Positions 15,093 to 22,400 of a stretch of 28,716 nt of DNA are shown piece by piece. Below the pieces are notes generated by a model, which was given only the letters and a program-made list of their open reading frames with translations, made no database searches and was not told the origin of the DNA. Position 1 is the stretch's first letter, and each line of letters begins with the position of its first letter. A program made the translations under genes and the position numbers. Source of the stretch: a virus; the IMG/VR virus record IMGVR_UViG_3300025138_000244, positions 1 to 28,716 of that record; one strand, given 5' to 3'.

Positions 15093-18000
15093 TTACCTTT
15101 GCACATATCGAAATGTCGATGTGTTGTTTAAAACCTGTTGTTGTATATCCACACTCTTATTTATCTTTCTAAATTGATTAGAAGAATTTGTATTTTGAGA
15201 AGCCTCTCTGTTGAATGGATTGACTGAATCAAAAGGATTATCAATATCCCAGTCTGGATTTTCATTATCTTTTAATTTCGTTGGCCAAATTTCGTCCTTC
15301 CTTCGAGAACAAATACTACCTGCTGATCCTCTCATGAAATTTCCGTCTCTAATAGGACCAGTTTTTCCTGAACAAGAAGTACCCCACACAAACTCTTCAC
15401 CTGCACTACTGTCTGCTGGTGCATAATCTACTAGGTTTGATTTGTCGTACACAAACTGACACGAACTGAAAATTCTACTTTCACATTTATCATTGGCACA
15501 AGTAGGACATAGTTGTATTCCACAATCACAACCCTCACACTGAGATCTTTCACTTGCATTTTCGAGTAATTGTTTATAATTACCACTCACTATTGTAGGA
15601 CAACAGATTCCATCACATATTTCACCGTTACAATAACCACACAAGTTAGCCATTTCTGCTGCTGGAGTGCCGGCACATTCATCAGAGCATGGATTTTGAT
15701 TAGGCGGTGTATTACATCCCGAAGGACAACCACTTGCGTCCCTCATTGTAATACCAGCAATATCTGTTCTGTTTGCAAGTGTACATGGCTTAGGGCTGCA
15801 TCCGCCAGGACTCTTACAACAATCAGTCCAACTATATGGTATTACATTACCATCTGGTGTTATGATTGGATTGGGATCTGTAATTCTTCTCTTATCTCCA
15901 GTTGCGGGTGGATTATAGAGATGTAATGGATTTGGTGATGAATAGCCTAGTGGAAGTGGTCTATATGGACCAGAAGTTCCATTAACTGGCATACTAAATC
16001 CAGAAATGTTTCCATCGAATCCACAGTTAGTACAAGAGATATCACTTTCTCTTACCTCGCAACTACTACAATCGCTTAGATTTTCATCTTCATTTGAACA
16101 ATCTAAAAAGTAAGTTACACAGCAACAAGCACCATTAAACTTCTGGGTTTGACACTCTCTTGATGCACAATCTATACCTTCTTTGTACTGACCAAAACAT
16201 TCTTCTTCTGGTTTGACGTTATTGTTTGCATATGAAATTTGTGATTTACATCTATAACCAACACAACAAGAACCATGAATTTTATCACCCTTGTTGTCTA
16301 TATTTCCTCCACTCAGATTATTTCCACTATTAGTTCCACCAAAGTTAAACCCTACAGTATCATCTACACCGTCATTACCTTCATCACAATCTTCAGTAAA
16401 ACATTGATCACATTCGGGATTCGATGAATCACAACAAGGATCAGAACTTTGACAACAATCATCACCTGGCGAGCAACAGGCTGGTCCCGAAGGGTCATCG
16501 CAACAAGGACTTCTGGATGGGTGTCCTGCTGGACAATCACAGCAGCCTGGTGATTCACATGCACAGTCACACGATCCTGCTATGGCACAATTAACATCAC
16601 CACATAATGTATCAATTCCCATAAAGATTCCACCCAAGGCAGAGCATTCTTGTGGTGTTACCTGCTGCTCGATTGTATCTCCTCTACAGGAATTATTACA
16701 CAAACAACAAGCACCTCGAACTACCTTATCTTCACAACAGTCATCGCATGTTCCATCTTCTGTCCAGTTAGAATTAGGTCCACCTATTGCACTACATTGT
16801 GTTTCTCTCATTATGCCATAACAAGTTCCATTTATTTTATCACAACAAGATCCTAGTACTGGTCCTTCACATGCGTTATATGCACAACCATTTGGCCAGG
16901 TTCCGTTATCGGGTGCGGCACAAGGATCTGGGTTGTCTTCAGTTGCTGAGATGAACACACCATTGATTAGGTTACACTGCAATAGTGTTTGATCAGGAAT
17001 ACACTTGGGTGTTCCTAATGTGGGTTCTGTTTCCTCATATATCGTACATGAATTACAACTATCTAGTGTTGGTATCCAGTTAGAACCAATGATGGCGTTA
17101 CATTCTGCTTCTGTTCTATTGCTACATCCGATAGGACATGGAGAACAACAAGTTCCTATTACACCACGATTACAATCACCACAACTATTCGTTTCGGGGT
17201 GGGTTCCGTAACCGAAACCAAAGTTCAGTGATTCACACATACCGGAACAAGACTCAGTAAATTGGAAACAACCTTCTTCTGGATCTGGGCCAGAAGATAA
17301 AGGAACACAACAAGACCGTATTCCAGTGTTACATATTCCATCACAATAATTTGCATCAGGAGTTGAATTATCACAACACTGAAAACACTTATATTCATTG
17401 CAAATTATTGCATCGTAGGCATTTCCAGTTGGATCCGGCGGCGTTTCTAATTCACCATATTCACCACTGCGAGCCTCTTCACAAATAGTTGCTGCATTCT
17501 GGGGAGGACAGTAGATTGGTTCACCACTTTGATCAATTACCCCCGTACAACAAGCACCCAACACTCCCGCTCCACATACTTCTTCTGTTCTATTTGAACA
17601 AGAAACTCTTTCCTGAAAAACTCCATCAATATTATTACAATATGATTCACTAGTAAAGTCAATGCAACCCAAGTTACTGCAACAAGATCCTAATTCATCT
17701 CCAGCAAAAATATCTACATCCCAACCGTAACCAGTTTGTGTTGCATACCAAGTATTACCATTATCTATAGTAAGAATATTAACAATATCAACTCCATTAG
17801 TAAATACAGGAGTTTTATCGAACAATACGTTATTGGGAAATTTTATATTATTAGGACCACCTGAGATCACTAAAGTTACATTCTTTTGTGATGTGTAATC
17901 AATTCCATCATCCGAATCTAAAGATAAACCAGGGCTGATATAATCATAAGTTATGTTTGTAATATCGAATGGCGCACTTAGACTGATGTTATTGCTATTG

Positions 18001-19421
18001 GTTACATCTAACGAGAATCTTCCACTTAGTCCTTCTGAAGTATTTTCTCTGTTGTTTCTTTCTTCTGGTGGATAATAGCAAGAGCCGTTATAATTTTCGT
18101 TGGACTGACACTCATTTCCGCATGACAAAATAAAGCCATATCTAGTAGCGTTGCCAGCACTGCGACAACCTGGCATTATAACCAATCTGAGTTTATTATA
18201 CCAAGGATCATTTTGATTTTGGGTTTCTACCATCCTATCATCTATACGAATACAATAGGAGTGTACATTACCACCTTCTAATTCATCAACTGGACGACCT
18301 AGAGTTATAAATTCTTGCCCTCTAAAAACAGCACCGTTGAGGTTGGAGTCACTTGAACAATTTGTATCAAATATAATTGCTTCTTCGGTTGGACATGAAA
18401 GTGGTTCAGAACCAGCATTACCACTCCAAGTTTGTGGGTGTGGTCCTGCTTCGTAATTTTCTATTGGATTATCATATGGTGTATTGAAATCATCAATATC
18501 TCTTCTATAAGAGTCATTACCATATCCCTCATTTGTAAAGAGAACGTTTCCTGAAATTGGATCTGCAAAATTAACTTCAGATGCACCATACAGAGGTAAT
18601 TTTAATTTATTGGTTTGAGATGAATCATTTACCTTGGTTCTTAGCATCACGATTCGATCGGCTGCTGATAGGTGATAGAATGTTATACAAATTGTTCCTT
18701 CTTTAATCCCAGAGTTTCCTGCTTTATATTTTAATAGATTACTTACATCTAAAATATATTCTCTAAGAGTATCACCAGCAGCATCTACATTGAATGGGGA
18801 ATCACACCAATCAATATTAAACTCAGTACCGACACTCTCCAGTATATTTCTGAATTTAACTTCAACGCTATTACCTGCGCCTGAAACTATGTCCGCAGAA
18901 GGACCATATGTCATGCCAACAGTAGCATTACCTTTGTATCTTGGGCTTAAATATAATAGTTGTCCTGTAACACCTGAGTCGATATAACCAGTAGTAACAC
19001 CTGCACTACCAGAAATTCCAAGTTCAGTAGCACTGACAGTAAGACTTAAGTCATTAGTTGCAGTTATTCCACGGAATTGAAAAGTAACACCAGTTGTGGC
19101 TGAAGCCGAGACTCCCTTAAATGAAGACGGTGTGTTTGTGTAAGTATCACCATCCGCAGTGCCTGTTCCGTATGCATTATCACCAGTCAATCCATCTACG
19201 AATAAAGTAGTAGTAATATTGTCAGTATTTGTAAATGTAAGAGAAACCTTATCATTACCATCTATGTCTTGAACTGGATATTCATAATTCAAAAGATAAT
19301 TTGCATTTGGACCAGTCGAACCAGTAACACCTATATTTCCCGTAGGTCCAGTCAAACCTACAGCCTTAGTACCCTCTGGTCCTGTAGGTCCTGTCACTGC
19401 TTGGAATGTACTATAAGCCAT
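15093..19421 (-). CDS. Giant collagen-like, cysteine-rich structural protein (1442 aa)
   Basis: The protein opens with a ten-residue leader and a collagen-like stretch, residues 11-39, of nine G-x-y triplets with one interruption. A beta-rich region follows to about 575. It includes a large insertion at roughly 200-480 and ends in TNGVDIVNILTIDNGNTWYA (542-560), the same closing motif as in the 378- and 1881-aa proteins. Residues 578-1330 are packed with cysteines in GxCC modules (LGSCCSNLGC at 577, LGACC at 621, LGSCCDKINGTC at 856, RGACCLC at 902). Within this lies an extreme segment at 951-1012 with 17 Cys in 62 residues. The last 90 residues are polar, Asn-rich and almost Cys-free. The gene lies between the other two giants. 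Fibre or virion decoration is inferred; no enzyme motif is seen. Confidence 0.85.
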   Translation of the reverse strand: MAYSTFQAVTGPTGPEGTKAVGLTGPTGNIGVTGSTGPNANYLLNYEYPVQDIDGNDKVSLTFTNTDNITTTLFVDGLTGDNAYGTGTADGDTYTNTPSSFKGVSASATTGVTFQFRGITATNDLSLTVSATELGISGSAGVTTGYIDSGVTGQLLYLSPRYKGNATVGMTYGPSADIVSGAGNSVEVKFRNILESVGTEFNIDWCDSPFNVDAAGDTLREYILDVSNLLKYKAGNSGIKEGTICITFYHLSAADRIVMLRTKVNDSSQTNKLKLPLYGASEVNFADPISGNVLFTNEGYGNDSYRRDIDDFNTPYDNPIENYEAGPHPQTWSGNAGSEPLSCPTEEAIIFDTNCSSDSNLNGAVFRGQEFITLGRPVDELEGGNVHSYCIRIDDRMVETQNQNDPWYNKLRLVIMPGCRSAGNATRYGFILSCGNECQSNENYNGSCYYPPEERNNRENTSEGLSGRFSLDVTNSNNISLSAPFDITNITYDYISPGLSLDSDDGIDYTSQKNVTLVISGGPNNIKFPNNVLFDKTPVFTNGVDIVNILTIDNGNTWYATQTGYGWDVDIFAGDELGSCCSNLGCIDFTSESYCNNIDGVFQERVSCSNRTEEVCGAGVLGACCTGVIDQSGEPIYCPPQNAATICEEARSGEYGELETPPDPTGNAYDAIICNEYKCFQCCDNSTPDANYCDGICNTGIRSCCVPLSSGPDPEEGCFQFTESCSGMCESLNFGFGYGTHPETNSCGDCNRGVIGTCCSPCPIGCSNRTEAECNAIIGSNWIPTLDSCNSCTIYEETEPTLGTPKCIPDQTLLQCNLINGVFISATEDNPDPCAAPDNGTWPNGCAYNACEGPVLGSCCDKINGTCYGIMRETQCSAIGGPNSNWTEDGTCDDCCEDKVVRGACCLCNNSCRGDTIEQQVTPQECSALGGIFMGIDTLCGDVNCAIAGSCDCACESPGCCDCPAGHPSRSPCCDDPSGPACCSPGDDCCQSSDPCCDSSNPECDQCFTEDCDEGNDGVDDTVGFNFGGTNSGNNLSGGNIDNKGDKIHGSCCVGYRCKSQISYANNNVKPEEECFGQYKEGIDCASRECQTQKFNGACCCVTYFLDCSNEDENLSDCSSCEVRESDISCTNCGFDGNISGFSMPVNGTSGPYRPLPLGYSSPNPLHLYNPPATGDKRRITDPNPIITPDGNVIPYSWTDCCKSPGGCSPKPCTLANRTDIAGITMRDASGCPSGCNTPPNQNPCSDECAGTPAAEMANLCGYCNGEICDGICCPTIVSGNYKQLLENASERSQCEGCDCGIQLCPTCANDKCESRIFSSCQFVYDKSNLVDYAPADSSAGEEFVWGTSCSGKTGPIRDGNFMRGSAGSICSRRKDEIWPTKLKDNENPDWDIDNPFDSVNPFNREASQNTNSSNQFRKINKSVDIQQQVLNNTSTFRYVQR
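15158..15165 (-). promoter_or_regulatory. Weak late promoter candidate before the 1126-aa gene
   Basis: The minus strand reads GATAAATA, one base off the T4 late box, inside the end of the 1442-aa gene and 72 bases before the next ATG. Cyanophage late boxes may be looser at the first base, but chance is also plausible. Confidence 0.3.
15432..17690 (-). repeat. GxCC cysteine-repeat region of the 1442-aa protein
   Basis: Residues 578-1330 hold about ten GxCC modules, recognisable as (L/I/R)G(S/A/T)CC openings, mixed with Cys-rich spacers. The modules are diverged in length and loops, so this is an old protein-level repeat rather than a recent DNA duplication. Confidence 0.8.
16386..16571 (-). 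repeat. Extreme CC-doublet segment (17 Cys in 62 residues)
   Basis: Residues 951-1012 of the 1442-aa protein begin CDCAC and continue with CC pairs at 960-961, 973-974, 982-983, 989-990 and 996-997. Asp/Ser/Pro/Gly spacers of 5-12 residues separate them. The density resembles metallothioneins or tightly cross-linked peptides more than the surrounding GxCC modules. Confidence 0.8.
19305..19391 (-). repeat. Collagen-like G-x-y repeats, 1442-aa protein
   Basis: Residues 11-39 read as nine triplets (GPT GPE GTK, then GLT GPT GNI GVT GST GPN) with a two-residue interruption. Phage collagen-like stretches usually trimerise fibres. Confidence 0.85.
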
Positions 19422-19448
19422 AAGTTCCTCTGTTTATATATGTCATGG

Positions 19449-22400
19449 TCAAAATACTATCAGACATGCGTTGCTTCCAGATTCCATACCGCCAGGGAGG
19501 CCTGGTCCTCCGCCTTCTAAGCACGTTTGACTACTGGTAAAACTAAACGAACTCGTAGTTACAGGTTGTTCAAAGACACCAGCACAGTTTGATAGTTGAA
19601 TCAGGAAGTAATAATCACTACCTGCCTGAAGACCAAGATCGCGTAGGCGTATACTAGGAGTTCTTCCATTTGCATCAAGACCGAAGCCGCCAGGGAAGAA
19701 CTGATCAGTTTTATCTACACATCCATCCGTATTTCCTACACTACCTTCACATAAGAATATTTTAAGTTCAGGGACGCAATCTGGTGGGGAGGAAGGTACA
19801 ATATTTGTGAGTTCTAGTACAATTGATGTGTTTTCAGTTGGACAAATTGTATTATTATTACCACTGTCACAGACGTATGAATTTAATTGTGCAGTAGGAG
19901 GCGCACAGAAACAACAATCATCATCTTCAGGCAGGCATAATCCACATCGAACACGTTCTTCGCTTTCAGTAACTGAACCAGAAGATGCAGGAGGAACAGT
20001 GTTATCGATACCAAATTCATTAGCCTGACCACAAGTAGTAAGGTCAGTAACTAAGAAACTTTCATTACAGTCTCCTTGCGAAACATATCGACACTTTCGC
20101 TGATTGAACAGGGTTGTGTAACAACACTTGATTAATTCTTCTGGTGCGGCACAATTATTACAGATAGACACAGCAGTACCCCAAGATGCTTCACTATTAG
20201 GATCTTGATGTAATTGATTAATACAATACCACTGACCAACAGGCCATTTACACAATCTAGTTTCACCACTATCATCTGGAGAGTAGCAGCAGTAACCAAA
20301 GTCACCTTGAGGATTTGGTAGTTCACATACTTCAGGACAAAATCCATTTTCCGTCCGTGCGAGAGTCAATTGTGTAGAGCCAACTACATTAGCAGAGGAA
20401 GGAATACAATCAAATTCATTAACATCTTGTTCGCACTGTACTTCACCCAAGGCGGAGGGATCGTCTCGTACATCACCTTCGGCAAGAATTCCGGTACAAC
20501 AACAAGGAGTCCCTACGTCTAGACATGGGTTATTTATACAATCACCATCAGGTAAGAATATATCCTCCGATTCCATTGCAATAATACCCCCTCCTAGTTG
20601 GATGGTAACACCAAAATTACTCGCAACATCGACAACATCACATGGGTTGGGGTTTAAACATCTTCTACCGGTTGGAGTCGGACAACCACCTTCAGTACCT
20701 ATCGTCCACTTACGGTATATGACAGTACTTTCCTCTGGATCCCCGGGGGTGGGGAGGATGACTATGCTGCCTACTGAGGGACACTCCGCATCCGTTTCAA
20801 TACTGGTTCTAGTACTAGCATTATTAGTTAATATATAACAGCAACCTTCTTGTTCGCATATTATTGTTGAATCTTCTGGTCCTTCAACCCAACTTCCTTC
20901 ACATGCATCATCGCAAGTGTAACTAAGGACACCATTAGTACAACAATTACCGAATGGTTTGTCTTGACATGTACATGCGTTAAGAGTACATTCTCCATCT
21001 TGTGTCCATACATTCTCGTCTGCCGTTGGACTATCTACTTTACAATCTACCCATGATACAGATTCTTCGCATCTAGGTTCAGAACCTTCAGGATAACAAC
21101 ATCTTCCTAGTGGACATGGATTATTCTCAGTGCAACTGGAAGTATAAATTTCATTACCTTCACATACATTTCTTGTTTCGCATTCTCCAGTTGTACAGTC
21201 CCAACATCCAAAATCGAGGGGAGTTGGTGTTTCTACCAAATCTTCTGTAGTACCACAAACTGAACATCCATTTTCATCAGTATCTTTACAATAAATTCTG
21301 TTTTGGCAATTTGTGATAAGAAGACCAGACTGTTTGTTACGATTTTCGTTTACCGCATTTAAGCCAAGAATAGTGTTAATGCGAGTGAGATCATCTCCAT
21401 CCTCAGCAGAAATTGTAGTGTCTTCACAACTACTATCGTAACATAAACCTAAATTGTTTTCTGTATTTCCTATTAAGGATTGGTTTGTGTTTGTTCCTAA
21501 ATCTATTCCATATAACAACGATGTATATCGTGATGGACTAAAGTCAGTAAATTTATCAGTTTGTCCAGCAATACACGGTGTTACTGATCCACAGATTACG
21601 GGTAAGAATTTAAATTCCAATCCAACAGGAACATCTCTTATGCCTAATTCATCGTCAACTAATTTTGCGTGCTTCTGCTTTACAGAAAAATCAACATAGT
21701 TTAATTTTCTGAATGCAGGTGTTCCGTTTATATCAGAACAATTAGGATCTAATGAACTACTTTGACGAAGTGCTTGAATTCTACTTTTACACTCAACAGA
21801 AGAAGCATTAAAGTTTTGTTTATCGATATCACTATATGTTCCTATTTCTGGTGTTGGGGCAACAATGCTACTCCACTCTACAGCATTTCCGCAGAATGGA
21901 TTTTCATCGTCACATTCATTATAATAAACGCTCTGTAGATAAGAATTGTAAAGGCTTGCACAAGTTTCACTCCATGTTCCATCAGGCTTACAACAACTAA
22001 CATGAGTTACGTCAATATTGGTAACATACGCACAGAAGGAATTGAGACAAGATTCACACGCAAATACTGTGGTTATCTCATCTGTGGATTGTACCCAACT
22101 ATTGTCAATACTTCCGTCGAATAGTTTTATTCTACTATTACATTCTGCTGAATTATCTCCACAGGGGAATTTATCTGTATTATCAATTGGCCAATTTATA
22201 GTAGAACAAGTCGTATCTTCTTGTGTATTTAAGAATTGAACTACAGAGGGACCTAGTGATTTACCACAAAGAGCAGTTGAATTAGCAGATAGACAATCGT
22301 CAATTATCCTATCGTAATTTGAACTAACTTCACCACAAACACTAGGAGGGCAAGAATATCCTGTTCCATAAATTTCATCAGAGTTACAATAAGCCAATAG

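Noticed and set aside
16364-16570. 68-codon alternative minus-strand frame over the CC-doublet segment
   Set aside because: It is a shifted frame of the 1442-aa gene; the real frame carries the cysteine pattern consistent with its surroundings.
19411-19446. Eleven-codon mini-frame starting at ATG 19446 before the 1442-aa gene
   Set aside because: No ribosome site of its own and it overlaps the real start; no evidence that it is translated.
20531-20538. TATAAATA on the minus strand inside the 1881-aa gene
   Set aside because: It encodes the C-I-N-N stretch and lies more than 1.1 kb before the next gene start; most likely a codon coincidence.
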